64,000 nt of DNA, from contig CAZIIU010000001.1 of the NCBI GenBank assembly GCA_964539395.1, positions 1-64,000 of the forward strand, in the 5' to 3' direction. Shown in pieces: positions 27,684 to 37,428 of this stretch (its first letter is position 1; each line of letters begins with the position of its first letter). This DNA is from M55B112 sp964539395 (GTDB taxonomy: Bacteria; Bacteroidota; Bacteroidia; Bacteroidales; GCA-2748055). A program made the translations under genes and the position numbers. The notes below the pieces were generated by a model, which was not told the origin of the DNA, did no database searches, and saw nothing but the letters and a program-made list of their open reading frames with translations.

Positions 27684-28016
27684 CTATTTTGATTTTATCA
27701 TAGTAAGCAACATTTTAAACCTCTTTTCAGCGTCCAGAGCATGTGGCACATCGGCCGGCATAATAATGAATTCACCTGCACCTACAAGATACCTCTTCCT
27801 GTCTATAACCACCACCGCTTCACCATCTACCACCTGCACCATCGCATTAAACGGGGCAGTATGCTCACTAAGTCCCTGTCCCTGGTCGAAGGCAAATAAT
27901 GTAACAGTACCTGCCTCTTTTTTTATCAATGTCTTACTTACGATCGCTTCATTTGAATAATCAATGAGTCCTGCAAGACCCGCCGTTTTTGCTGTATCGA
28001 AATCTGTTTTCATCAT
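27684..28016 (-). CDS. small cupin-domain protein
   Basis: Product of 110 residues with a cupin barrel: GTVTLFAFDQGQGLSEHTAPFNAMVQVVDGEAVVVID, then GAGEFIIMPADVPHAL. It is first in the three-gene operon, with the palindrome and promoter upstream. Similar proteins are common in anaerobic or facultative bacteria next to redox genes. Its stop codon abuts the next ATG, implying tight co-translation. Confidence 0.85.
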   Translation of the reverse strand: MMKTDFDTAKTAGLAGLIDYSNEAIVSKTLIKKEAGTVTLFAFDQGQGLSEHTAPFNAMVQVVDGEAVVVIDRKRYLVGAGEFIIMPADVPHALDAEKRFKMLLTMIKSK

Positions 28017-28102
28017 ATATCTGTTTTTTCATGCCGCAGGGTCACCTTCCGGAATATATCCTTAGACAACAACCCCTTCAACAGCCGGTTTCATTTATGC
28101 TA

Positions 28103-28145
28103 CAAAGGTACAATTCGGACGGGACCATTTGGTAACAATTGTTAC
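28103..28145 (-). promoter_or_regulatory. promoter with palindromic operator for the cupin-ferredoxin operon
   Basis: On the minus strand TACCTTTG (28103-28110) fits the Bacteroidota -7 box. The perfect 14-bp palindrome GTAACAATTGTTAC (28132-28145) is centred about 40 bp upstream of the predicted start. That is the class II activator position used by Crp/Fnr-type regulators. The rest of the 236-bp gap shows nothing else. Confidence 0.45.
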
Positions 28146-28252
28146 AACGGGGTCCGGTCAGGAAAAGGGGGAGAGACGTTCAGTGCAGGTTGCCGATAAA
28201 GAACATACGATTCAGACTAATCCGGCTGAAAGAGACGTCTTTGCAGCTGCAT

Positions 28253-30475
28253 CTACTCACATTCCTTCAGGCTAAAACAGCGCAGCAGTTCCCGAACCTC
28301 CTGAACACCCTCAATATAATACTTTGCAGTGGTAGTTTTGGCACCCACCTTCACCGTATAAGCCTTCTCCGGCATCGCCTCGAAGGTATATTCATCGGTC
28401 CAGTCGTCACCCACAGCAAAGATAAAATCGTAATCTGTATTGCCGATCTTCTGTAGCGCGGCCCTGCCCTTGTTGATCCCTGAATACTTTATCTCCAACA
28501 CTTTGTCACCATCCATGATCTCCAGATTCAGGTTGGATGTGAGCGTTCTCAATTCTTCCTTCAACTCCCATGCCCGCTGGATCCCAAGGTCCGGATCGGC
28601 CTTCCGGTAATGCCAAACCAGGGAAAAGTTCTTATGCTCGATAAAGGAGCGCGGTGTCTGGTCAACATAGTATTCCAGCAAGGGTTGAACCGACTCTTTC
28701 CAGTAGTTGTCTATTTGCTCAAGCATGTGCCACTCTCCCCCCGGATTCTTGATCCATACACCATGCTCGGCTATAAAATGAATGTTCCAGCCATTGTCGA
28801 ACCATCGTCCAAGCGTCTCTTTGTCCCTTCCGCTTATAATTGTAACTGTATTCTTTGGGTCATCAGTCAGCTTCTTCAGGATACCGAAGAGCTCCAGGTC
28901 GGGTTTGGCATCTTCCGGATTCTTCTGAAATCCTGACAGGGTTCCGTCATAATCAAGGAAAAGAATCCTGTTACTGGCATCATCGTAGGCTTTAACAACT
29001 TTTTTTACATGGCCGGAGCTGATCTTACGTGTAAGCGATGTCTTTTGTGATTCTATAACACCCGCCAGGCTGTTAATGAATTCATTGGCCCAACGCTCTA
29101 TGGTATAGCGCTCCAGCCTTTTCTGCATCACCTTCATTCTTCTCGACTGCTCCTCCTGGGGCATCTGGAGGGCCTCCTTGATGGCAATCACCACTTCGCC
29201 CAGGTTGTTGGGATTGACGATCAATGCTTCATGCAACTCCTTCGATGCACCGGTCATCTCACTGAGTATAAGTACCCCGTTCCCATCAAAACGAGAAGCA
29301 ACAAACTCCTTGGCCACCATATTCATTCCATCGCGAAGGGGCAGTATGAGTGCGATATCAGCCATGGTATACATATCGATCAGCTCATCGATGCAGAATT
29401 CCCGGTTGAGGTACCTTACCGGCATCCATTTAATGGTTCCGAAATTACCATTGATCCGACCGACCAACTCATCCACTTCACGTTTCAGAGATTCATAGTA
29501 TGGACTTTTTTCCCCCGAGATAAGTGCCAAAAGGATAAAACTCACCTTTTCCAGGTACTGGGGATTCTCCTCAAGGAACAGCTCAAAGGCACGAAGCCTG
29601 GCCGGAATCCCTTTGGTATAGTTAAGCTTATCAATAGAAAGGATAATCTTTTCATTGCGCTCATTATTGCTGAGGTGCTCCATCCATTTCCCGGCGTCAG
29701 AACCGGCAGGTTCCTTTGCACGGACATATTCATCCGCCTTTAATTTAAAGCGTTCAGCATTAATGCCCTTCGGGAATGCGTCCACTTTTAAGGTTCTCTC
29801 CTCAATGCGGATACGGTTGAAAACGGTTTCGTAACCGAAAAGCCGTCGTACACAGCTTAAAAAGTGCCTGACATAATCATACGTTTGAAAACCTACCAGG
29901 TCGGCGCCGAGCATACCTTCGAGAATCTTTTCCCGCCAGGGGAGAAGCCGGAATATCTCGAACGAAGGAAATGGAATGTGAATAAAAATACCGATATTCA
30001 GTTTCGGCATACGTTCCTTAATCATGTCCGGGAGCAACATCAGGTGAAAATCGTGAATCCAGATCGTGTCACCCTCATCAGCCAATTGCAGGATTTTCTC
30101 AGCGTAGAGCTGATTGATCTTTACATAGGCATTCCACTGGTGGTCCTGGTACTCGGTGTATTGGATGAAGTAGTGGAAAAGAGGCCAGATAGTGTTCCTG
30201 GAAAAACCATGCAGGTAGTCTTTATAATCGTCCAAATCAGGGAATATGGGAATGCACCGGTAATCCAATAACTTCCCTTCAAGTTCCTGCGCCTCTTTCT
30301 TGTCAGGATCCGTCTCCTCAAGGCCCGTAAGACCAATCCATCTCGTCTGAAACCGTTTATAAAAATCCTTCAGTCCGGATACCGTAAGCTCATCAGATGG
30401 TTCCACTTCAAAATGATTGCCGGCCCTGGTAATATTAACGGGTAATTGATTGGATGCAAGAAATAGTTTTTTCAT
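28253..30475 (-). CDS. GT20 glycosyltransferase/HAD phosphatase fusion (OtsA-OtsB-like), divergent
   Basis: Product of 740 residues. Residues 1-480 are a GT20 (trehalose-6-phosphate synthase-like) domain with WIHDFHLMLLPD, IHIPFPSFEIFRLLP, a GFQTYDYVRHF block and DGMNMVAKEFVASR. Residues 500-740 are a trehalose-phosphatase-like HAD domain (Asp508/Asp510 in FLDYDGTLSG). By family it makes trehalose from a nucleotide-glucose and glucose-6-phosphate. Several classical acceptor residues are altered: Gln10 replaces the Arg of SNR, Leu88 replaces the Tyr, the SR motif is SGEK, and the GGL loop is lost. Lys283 replaces the donor Arg. The true product may therefore be another glucoside. It is divergent from the phosphorylase gene. 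Confidence 0.85.
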   Translation of the reverse strand: MKKLFLASNQLPVNITRAGNHFEVEPSDELTVSGLKDFYKRFQTRWIGLTGLEETDPDKKEAQELEGKLLDYRCIPIFPDLDDYKDYLHGFSRNTIWPLFHYFIQYTEYQDHQWNAYVKINQLYAEKILQLADEGDTIWIHDFHLMLLPDMIKERMPKLNIGIFIHIPFPSFEIFRLLPWREKILEGMLGADLVGFQTYDYVRHFLSCVRRLFGYETVFNRIRIEERTLKVDAFPKGINAERFKLKADEYVRAKEPAGSDAGKWMEHLSNNERNEKIILSIDKLNYTKGIPARLRAFELFLEENPQYLEKVSFILLALISGEKSPYYESLKREVDELVGRINGNFGTIKWMPVRYLNREFCIDELIDMYTMADIALILPLRDGMNMVAKEFVASRFDGNGVLILSEMTGASKELHEALIVNPNNLGEVVIAIKEALQMPQEEQSRRMKVMQKRLERYTIERWANEFINSLAGVIESQKTSLTRKISSGHVKKVVKAYDDASNRILFLDYDGTLSGFQKNPEDAKPDLELFGILKKLTDDPKNTVTIISGRDKETLGRWFDNGWNIHFIAEHGVWIKNPGGEWHMLEQIDNYWKESVQPLLEYYVDQTPRSFIEHKNFSLVWHYRKADPDLGIQRAWELKEELRTLTSNLNLEIMDGDKVLEIKYSGINKGRAALQKIGNTDYDFIFAVGDDWTDEYTFEAMPEKAYTVKVGAKTTTAKYYIEGVQEVRELLRCFSLKECE

Positions 30476-30863
30476 CTATATTCTTTAATTAAATGCTTCA
30501 CGTATAATTTACACTACTCATTCAGACAACCGGGATCCCGCCCGGCAGGACTGTACTCCCATTATAATGCTTCTATGTGCAGCAGGAACAGAACCAAATG
30601 GGATTACTGTTGTCTTCTATTAACACCATATTAATAAACTGGTTCATATCCGGTTTTCCGGTGCACAGGAATCTCAATATACTAACTTTTTTGCAGGAAA
30701 CAGAAGAAGTTCACAGATATTTTATCGGCCAGAAAAGGAAAATTGTTTTGACTGCCTCAGGAAAAATAGATACCTTGAAGGCTAAAATATAAAACAATCT
30801 GTCGTGCAGCTAAAATTTGTTCAGGACAGGATGTTCAACTATGAACCTTGAAAATTATTTGAT
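30476..30863. other. intergenic region between the divergent disaccharide genes
   Basis: This 388-bp stretch between the synthase (-) and phosphorylase (+) must hold both promoters. A TAAAATTTG near 30810 resembles a -7 box for the + strand. A 71-codon frame (30577-30792) shows no family resemblance. No operator is obvious. Confidence 0.4.
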
Positions 30864-33800
30864 ATGCCGGAATTTGATGCAGTAGTATTCGATCTCGACG
30901 GAGTGATCACCAAAACAGCCCTGGTGCACGGATCTGCCTGGAAAAAGATGTTTGATGAATACCTCAGGTCACGCGAGGAGCGGTTTGGTGAACCCTTCAG
31001 GGAGTTCACACATACCGACGATTACCTCCCCTTTGTCGATGGGAAACCCCGTTATAAGGGGGTCGATTCGTTCCTTAAGTCACGCGGCATCGATATCCCA
31101 TTCGGTGATCCGTCCGACGATTCGGAAAAAGAGACTGTCTGTGCCCTTGGGAACCGAAAAAACCTGCTGTTCAATTCTGTGCTGGAGGAGGATGGTGTTG
31201 AGGTGTATGAATCAACCGTGGACCTGATCAGGGAACTCAAAGCTGCCGGTGTGCGAATCGGCGTTGCTTCATCGAGCAAAAACTGTAAACCGGTGTTGGA
31301 AACGGCCAACCTGCTCCACTATTTTGAAACACGGATCGATGGTGTGGTCTCCGCAGAGATCGGATTGCAGGGGAAACCGGAACCGGATATCTTTACCACG
31401 GCGTGCGACCGGCTGGGCGTGGAGTACCACCGTGCCATCGTGGTAGAGGATGCAGTATCGGGCGTTCAGGCAGGAAGAAAAGGAAACTTCGGTTTAACCA
31501 TAGGTGTTGCCCGAGAGGAAAATATACGTGAGCTGCAGATGAACGGTGGCGACATTGTGGTGGAGGACCTGGGTGAGCTTACCCTGGAGGATTTGAACAA
31601 CTGGTTTAAAACCGGCATTGAGGAAGATTCTTTCCATCTCAATTATTACGATTACGACCAGGAAAAGGAACGGTCGAGAGAGGCCCTGCTGGCAGTCGGG
31701 AACGGCTATTTTGGAACACGCGGTGCCCTGGAGGAGAGTGAAGCCAACGAGGTAAATTACCCGGGAACATATATGTCCGGACTGTTTAACAGGCGTACAT
31801 CACGGGTAGGCGACAGGGACATTGAGAACGAGGATTTTGTCAATATAACCAACTGGCTGCCCATGAGTTTTCGCATCAATGGGGGTGATTGGTTTGAGTT
31901 TAAACCCGATCCTTCTTTCCGAATCGAAAGGATTCACCGGCGCCTGGATATGCGGAAGGGTACATTGACTAGGGAACTGGAAGTGTCGGATCGTGAGAAC
32001 AGGCGAACACTGATCAGGTCCACCCGCTTTGCCGGCATGCACGATCCGCATCTGGCCGCAATCAGCTATAGCATAACACCCCTGAACTACTCCGAGCCAA
32101 TTGAGATCCAGTCAATGATCTCGGCCGACCATATCAACGCCGGCGTGGAACGCTACAGCGAACTGGAGCAGGAGCACCTGGAACCGGTAAGTGAAAATGC
32201 GAAGGACGGCATCCTGCAACTCCTGGTTAAGACAAATCAGTCGGACATCCGGATCGCCATGGCGGCCAAACACCGGGTGAACCGGATCCATATCGGCAGT
32301 CAGATCAGGACCGGCAGGGCAAAAATATCCGAACTCTTTAAACTGGAGGCCAGGGAGGGCGAAGAGATCAACCTTGAAAAGATGGTAACTCTGTGGACCA
32401 CCTTACAAAACGACTCGGAGGAGCCGATCCGCGATGCGGTGCGGGCCATCAACAACGTTGAAGGATTTTACGATGAATTGAAAAAGTCATCCGAAGCGTG
32501 GAAAGCAATCTGGGACCGTATCGATATAAAAATAACGGGGGATCGCAATGCGCAACGGCTGCTGCACCTTCACCAGTACCATCTGATGGTGACCGCCTCA
32601 CCACATCATGCGGAACTCGATACGGGAATTCCTCCACGGGGACTGCACGGTGAGGCTTACCGCGGACATATTTTCTGGGATGAGCTGTATATACTTCCAT
32701 TGTACAATATTCATTACCCGGAAGTGACTAAATCAACACTTTTATACCGCTACAACAGGCTGGATGAAGCCAGGAAATATGCAAAGGAACATGGATACGA
32801 GGGAGCAATGTTCCCATGGCAAAGCGGAAGCGATGGTCGGGAGGAGACTCAGGTGGTTCACCTGAACCCGCTTTCAGGAGAGTGGGGCGATGACTACAGC
32901 TCTTTACAACGGCACGTCTCCCTGGCAATCGCTTACAATTTATGGAACTATTACCACTGCTCGGGCGACCGGGAGTTTATGATTGCCTTCGGGAATGAGC
33001 TGTTCTTCGATATTTGCAAATTCTGGATCAGCAAAACCAGGAAGGGTAAAGATGGAAGGTACCATATTGATAAGGTGATGGGACCGGATGAGTTTCATGA
33101 GAAGATGCCCGGAAGCGATGAAGGTGGACTTACCGATAATGCCTATACCAATATCATGGTGAGCTGGATGCTGAGCAGGGCAGAGGAACTGATAAAGAAT
33201 TTCAAGGATAATGGTATTGATAAAGTATTTGAAATGCTTGACATATCCGCAGATGATTTTGAAAAATGGAAGGATGTGGAGCATAAACTCACACTGCATA
33301 TCAACAGCGATGGAATCATTGAACATTTCAGGGGGTACTTCGATCTCGAAGAACTCGACTGGGATGCCTACAGGGAGAAGTACGGGGATATTCACCGGCT
33401 CGACAGAATCCTGAAGGCAGAGGGGAAATCACCGGATGCCTACAAACTTTCAAAGCAGGCCGACCTGCTGATGGCCTTTTATAACCTGGGCAATGAAGAG
33501 GTAACCCGCATGCTTGTAAACATGGGTTATGATGTGCCGGATGACTATATCAAAAAGAATTTCGACTACTACATTCAGCGAACCTCTCACGGATCAACCC
33601 TGAGCAGGCTGGTGCATGCGCGTCTGGCTTATAAGGCCGGGCAGACCGATACAGCATGGAAGCTCTACATGGAGTCGCTGGAAAGCGATCTGAATGATAT
33701 CCAGGGGGGTACCACAGGTGAGGGGATTCATTGCGGTGTGATGGGCGGAACGGTTTATGATACACTGGTGGCATTTGCCGGACTGGATCTTTCGGGAGAG

Positions 33801-34010
33801 GTGCCGGTGCTCAATCCAAAGCTGCCTGCAGGATGGAAAAGCATGGAATTCCAATTTGGTTTCCGGGGCGACCGGTGTCTTGTAACTATTTCAGGTTCTG
33901 ATGGTAAAATAATTGTTACTGAGTCTGAAAAAACCAAAATAAAACTACATATTTGTGGCAACGATCTGGAATTAGTTCCAGGTCAGGTATCAGTTACAAA
34001 CTGCAGGTAA
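30864..34010 (+). CDS. beta-phosphoglucomutase / GH65 disaccharide phosphorylase fusion
   Basis: Product of 1,048 residues. Residues 1-235 are a HAD beta-phosphoglucomutase (nucleophile Asp10 and Asp12 in VVFDLDGVITKT, GKPEPDIF, VVEDAVSGVQAG). Residues about 250-1048 are a GH65 inverting phosphorylase (ALLAVGNGYFGTRGALEE, FPWQSGSDGREETQ, catalytic Glu743 in VMGPDEFHEK). GH65 enzymes phosphorolyse alpha-glucosides such as trehalose, maltose or kojibiose to beta-glucose-1-phosphate. The fused mutase would convert this to glucose-6-phosphate without release. Together with the divergent synthase this makes a synthesis/breakdown pair. Confidence 0.92.
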   Translation: MPEFDAVVFDLDGVITKTALVHGSAWKKMFDEYLRSREERFGEPFREFTHTDDYLPFVDGKPRYKGVDSFLKSRGIDIPFGDPSDDSEKETVCALGNRKNLLFNSVLEEDGVEVYESTVDLIRELKAAGVRIGVASSSKNCKPVLETANLLHYFETRIDGVVSAEIGLQGKPEPDIFTTACDRLGVEYHRAIVVEDAVSGVQAGRKGNFGLTIGVAREENIRELQMNGGDIVVEDLGELTLEDLNNWFKTGIEEDSFHLNYYDYDQEKERSREALLAVGNGYFGTRGALEESEANEVNYPGTYMSGLFNRRTSRVGDRDIENEDFVNITNWLPMSFRINGGDWFEFKPDPSFRIERIHRRLDMRKGTLTRELEVSDRENRRTLIRSTRFAGMHDPHLAAISYSITPLNYSEPIEIQSMISADHINAGVERYSELEQEHLEPVSENAKDGILQLLVKTNQSDIRIAMAAKHRVNRIHIGSQIRTGRAKISELFKLEAREGEEINLEKMVTLWTTLQNDSEEPIRDAVRAINNVEGFYDELKKSSEAWKAIWDRIDIKITGDRNAQRLLHLHQYHLMVTASPHHAELDTGIPPRGLHGEAYRGHIFWDELYILPLYNIHYPEVTKSTLLYRYNRLDEARKYAKEHGYEGAMFPWQSGSDGREETQVVHLNPLSGEWGDDYSSLQRHVSLAIAYNLWNYYHCSGDREFMIAFGNELFFDICKFWISKTRKGKDGRYHIDKVMGPDEFHEKMPGSDEGGLTDNAYTNIMVSWMLSRAEELIKNFKDNGIDKVFEMLDISADDFEKWKDVEHKLTLHINSDGIIEHFRGYFDLEELDWDAYREKYGDIHRLDRILKAEGKSPDAYKLSKQADLLMAFYNLGNEEVTRMLVNMGYDVPDDYIKKNFDYYIQRTSHGSTLSRLVHARLAYKAGQTDTAWKLYMESLESDLNDIQGGTTGEGIHCGVMGGTVYDTLVAFAGLDLSGEVPVLNPKLPAGWKSMEFQFGFRGDRCLVTISGSDGKIIVTESEKTKIKLHICGNDLELVPGQVSVTNCR

Positions 34011-34022
34011 AAAAAACTGTTT

Positions 34023-34709
34023 ATGTTAGGAGATGTTCTGTTGATCAATGATATGCATAAAGATGCTGCAGCAGAGATTTGCGATAAGGTGCTTGCGGAT
34101 CTTAAAAATAAAGATGAAGAGCGATACAGGTACGTTGTTGGTATTTCGGGGGAGAGCGGATCGGGAAAGTCTGAACTGTCACACGCCCTTGGAAAGGCAC
34201 TGAAGGCACATCACATCCGGGTGAAGGTGGTTCACACAGACAATTACTACAAAATTCAGCCCCTGCTGCGTGAAGAGTGGAGACGGAACAAGGGTTTTGA
34301 CAAGATCGGTCTTGAAGAATACGACTGGGTGAAGATCAGGAAAACCATCCGTGATTTCAAGGAGGAGCAGGAGTGCATGATGCCGTGTGTGGACCTGATT
34401 CCGGAACAGGTTGATAAGCTGATCGTTGATTTTGAGAAAATTGACCTGTTAATTATGGATGGGCTATATGCCATCAATGCGCCCGATGTGGATATGCGGA
34501 TCTTTATTGACCTGACCTACCATGAGACCAAGATCAACCAGATCATACGGATGAAAGAGGCACTGACAGACTTCAGGCTGAACATCCTGAACTGTGAACA
34601 CAAGGCGGTTAGATCGCTGCGGCCACTGGCAGATTACATCGTAAACAAATCTTATGAACTGAAACGTCCCCATGAAGTGGAAGATGTGACTGTAGGGGAA
34701 ACTAACTGA
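34023..34709 (+). CDS. uridine-kinase-like P-loop kinase
   Basis: Product of 228 residues. The P-loop is GISGESGSGKSELSHAL, followed by a kinase-like VVHTDNYYKI (as in uridine kinase/phosphoribulokinase) and LLIMDGLYAINAPDVDMRIFIDL (Walker B). The C-terminus is shorter than in housekeeping Udk. It lies 12 bp after the GH65 fusion and is surely co-transcribed. Phosphorylation of uridine seems out of context; a role in phosphorylating the sugar released by the phosphorylase is possible but only inferred. Confidence 0.8.
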   Translation: MLGDVLLINDMHKDAAAEICDKVLADLKNKDEERYRYVVGISGESGSGKSELSHALGKALKAHHIRVKVVHTDNYYKIQPLLREEWRRNKGFDKIGLEEYDWVKIRKTIRDFKEEQECMMPCVDLIPEQVDKLIVDFEKIDLLIMDGLYAINAPDVDMRIFIDLTYHETKINQIIRMKEALTDFRLNILNCEHKAVRSLRPLADYIVNKSYELKRPHEVEDVTVGETN

Positions 34710-34945
34710 TGTTTTGGGACGGTCCAGCCGTGCATCTTGCCGGGACCGGTCGCTTACCTTATCTCAAATTGATTCAGTGTAAAGGATCACTTCCATTGTA
34801 ACTGTTACCACCAACTGCTCCCTGATGAAACCCGCATTACCTCTGAATTTATCTTACATTGTGGTCTTTTTTCCCATAAAGGCACAATTATTGTAACACT
34901 AAGGTCGGGTATTACGTATGAATATACAATTTAAAAAAAAACGCT

Positions 34946-35767
34946 ATGAAAAATAAATTTTTAAATCCAACAGCCTGTCTGCTGCTATTGTCAATTGGCA
35001 TTCTCTTTGCCGTTACTTCATGTGAAAAGGATCCGGAGGCTATGGATCTGCCTCCCGCCGAATCCATTGTTATTGATTGGAGTCAGTTTCCTGATAATTC
35101 TACCAAAAGCCTGGCCGCTGATGATCTGGGCTATGGAAATTTTCTGTTCTCCTGGGGAACGGTGGTAATATGGAATACAGTTGTTGCCGCAAATATTGCT
35201 ATCCCTACATTGGCTTATCTTGAAGCATTAGAAAATCATACCCCGGTGTATCTGGGTGACAATACATGGGAATGGAGCTATAGTGTTACGATCAATCAGC
35301 GCACGATAGTCGCACGTCTTACAGGTGCCAGGATCGACAATGAAACTTTCTCAATGGAGATGACGCTTTCAGAAGCCAGGAATTTTGATGACTTCAAATG
35401 GTTTGAAGGGATCATCAGGTACGATCATACCGAAGCCAACTGGACCATCAGTCATAGTCCTGAGAACCCGGTCGAATACCTGGAGATAGCCTATGAAAAG
35501 AACTTTGAAACAGGTGAGAGAAATATCACCTATACTGTGGTTGATCCGGATAACAACCTCTATAACGGCTATATTGATTATGGAATAGACCCGGACCTTG
35601 AGTTTGATGCACATTATACCGTTTCACAAGGTGACAGCACAACAAACATAGAATGGGATATCGCAACTGAAAAGGGACGTGTTAAGGCGCAGCATCACTT
35701 TGGTGACGAGAACTGGCACTGTTGGAATACCATGCTGCAGGATATTGAATGTCCCGCTTCGAAATAA
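34946..35767 (+). CDS. hypothetical lipoprotein
   Basis: Product of 273 residues with a lipoprotein signal (LFAVTSCEKDPEAMD). The mature protein is acidic and beta-rich with many aromatic residues (WEWSYSVTINQRTIVARLTGARI). Paired blocks such as YDHTEANWTISHSPENPVEYLEIAYEKNFETGERNITYTV suggest a single antiparallel barrel or lipocalin-like sheet. The family is not recognised. A bidirectional terminator follows. The 236 bp upstream contain no clear element beyond an A/T-rich leader. Confidence 0.75.
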   Translation: MKNKFLNPTACLLLLSIGILFAVTSCEKDPEAMDLPPAESIVIDWSQFPDNSTKSLAADDLGYGNFLFSWGTVVIWNTVVAANIAIPTLAYLEALENHTPVYLGDNTWEWSYSVTINQRTIVARLTGARIDNETFSMEMTLSEARNFDDFKWFEGIIRYDHTEANWTISHSPENPVEYLEIAYEKNFETGERNITYTVVDPDNNLYNGYIDYGIDPDLEFDAHYTVSQGDSTTNIEWDIATEKGRVKAQHHFGDENWHCWNTMLQDIECPASK

Positions 35768-35791
35768 TATTCCTTTAGACCCGGTTAGAGT

Positions 35792-35829
35792 AAAAAAAAA
35801 ACCTGCAGGCCCTCTGCAGGTTTTTTTTT
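35792..35829. terminator. bidirectional intrinsic terminator
   Basis: An A-run, the stem AACCTGCAG / CTGCAGGTT and a T-run form a symmetrical terminator between two convergent genes. Confidence 0.88.
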
Positions 35830-35848
35830 GTAACTGTTCCGGTGATTC

Positions 35849-37186
35849 TTAAAGTTTTAAGGCTGCAATAAACTTATCAATAACTTCTGTAAGGTCGGGC
35901 TTACCAATCTCCTGCAATTCATAATACACCCTGGTATTGGGTTTCCTGATGTTTATGATTCTGTTCAGATCGATCGGTGTTCCAATCACAACGCTATCGC
36001 AATCTGTTGCATTAATGGTTGCCTCCAAATCCTTCAATTGTTGCTTCCCGTAGCCCATTGCCGGAAGCAGTGTTCCAATCCCCGGATAGATCCTGAAAGT
36101 TTCAGTTAGTTTTCCAACGGTGAAAGGTCTGGGGTCGACAAGTTCGGCCGCTCCAAACTTTTTTGCAGCAACACTCCCTGCCCCGATTTTCATCTCTCCA
36201 TGGGTTAAGGTAGGACCGTCTTCAACCACCAACACTTTCTTTCCCTTTATCACAGCCGGATCATCGACTTTGATGGGAGATGCCCCGTCAATAACGGTAG
36301 CACCTGGATTGACTGCTTCTATACTTTCCCTGACGATCTGAATGCTTTCCGGAGATGCACTATCCATTTTATTGATCACCACTACATCGGCAATTCGCAG
36401 GGTAACTTCTCCAGGATAATAGGAGCGTTCATGCCCTGGCCTGTGAGGATCTGCAACAGTAACTGTAAGGTCGGGCCGGTAGAATGGAAAATCATTGTTT
36501 CCGCCATCCCAGAGAATCACATCACATCCATCCGGGTCATTTTCAGCGGCCCTGAGTATTGCTTCGTAATCAACACCAGCATATATCACATTTCCCCTGA
36601 CTACATGCGGTTCATATTCCTCCATCTCTTCAATCGTGCACATGTGAGTTGAAAGGTCCTTCAATGTTGCAAAGCGCTGTACTTTTTGTGCCACGAGGTC
36701 ACCATAAGGCATGGGGTGGCGAACTGCAACAACTTTCAGTCCCCTGTCCATTAACAGTTCTATAATTCGCCTGGAAGTCTGGCTCTTACCACACCCTGTC
36801 CTGACGGCACCTACAGCAATTACCGGCCTGACGCTCTTTATCATCGTATTCTTTGTGCCAAGGAGTTCAAAACTTGCACCTGCAGCATTCACCACGGCAC
36901 TGATGTTCATCACTTTTTGATAGGGAAGATCGCTGTACGAAAATATACATGTATCGACACTCAACTTCTTTATCAATTCCGACAATTCTTCCTCGGGATA
37001 AATAGGAATTCCTTCCGGATACAGTGAACCGGCAAGCTCTGCCGGATATTTTCTTCCGTCGATATCAGGAATCTGAGCCGCAGTAAAAGCAACTACTTTA
37101 CATTCTTCATTGTCCCTGAAACAGGTATTGAAATTGTGAAAATCCCTTCCGGCAGCACCAATAATAATTACTCTTTTTCTCGACAT
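35849..37186 (-). CDS. cyclic 2,3-diphosphoglycerate synthetase-like P-loop GTPase
   Basis: Product of 445 residues from the start at 37186 (MSRKRVIIIGAAGRDFHNFN), preceded in the open frame by an unlikely 33-codon extension. An N-terminal Rossmann-like part (1-125) is followed by a P-loop VGAVRTGCGKSQTSRRIIELL and a second nucleotide block DVILWDGGNNDFPFY, then VVINKMDSA (NKxD). The family is named for the methanogen enzyme that makes cyclic 2,3-diphosphoglycerate. Bacterial members are common, but their reaction has not been established. Confidence 0.82.
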   Translation of the reverse strand: MSRKRVIIIGAAGRDFHNFNTCFRDNEECKVVAFTAAQIPDIDGRKYPAELAGSLYPEGIPIYPEEELSELIKKLSVDTCIFSYSDLPYQKVMNISAVVNAAGASFELLGTKNTMIKSVRPVIAVGAVRTGCGKSQTSRRIIELLMDRGLKVVAVRHPMPYGDLVAQKVQRFATLKDLSTHMCTIEEMEEYEPHVVRGNVIYAGVDYEAILRAAENDPDGCDVILWDGGNNDFPFYRPDLTVTVADPHRPGHERSYYPGEVTLRIADVVVINKMDSASPESIQIVRESIEAVNPGATVIDGASPIKVDDPAVIKGKKVLVVEDGPTLTHGEMKIGAGSVAAKKFGAAELVDPRPFTVGKLTETFRIYPGIGTLLPAMGYGKQQLKDLEATINATDCDSVVIGTPIDLNRIINIRKPNTRVYYELQEIGKPDLTEVIDKFIAALKL

Positions 37187-37428
37187 ATTTAATAAATTTG
37201 AGTGTTTTGATGGAGGTAAATTTAGCGAAATGACAGGTTGTCCCCTGATTTTATGCTGAATAAAAGGTTTATTGATAATTACCAAAAAATCAGTATATTA
37301 AAAGTGCTATATTTCAGGAGTGAATATGTTTAATAATACTTTTTTATATTTTGGGAGATTCAGTAGCAATATGGCATTAATATTGACACTTTGAATTAAC
37401 TGTCCTCCCTTTTAAAGAGCAGTGTTTA

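Noticed and set aside
30577..30792. 71-codon frame between the disaccharide genes
   Set aside because: No motif, signal or recognisable family, and it sits in the shared promoter region.
34798..34808. GTAACTGTTAC as a second copy of the 28.1-kb operator
   Set aside because: Half-site spacing differs (1 versus 4 bp) and it is not near a clear promoter.
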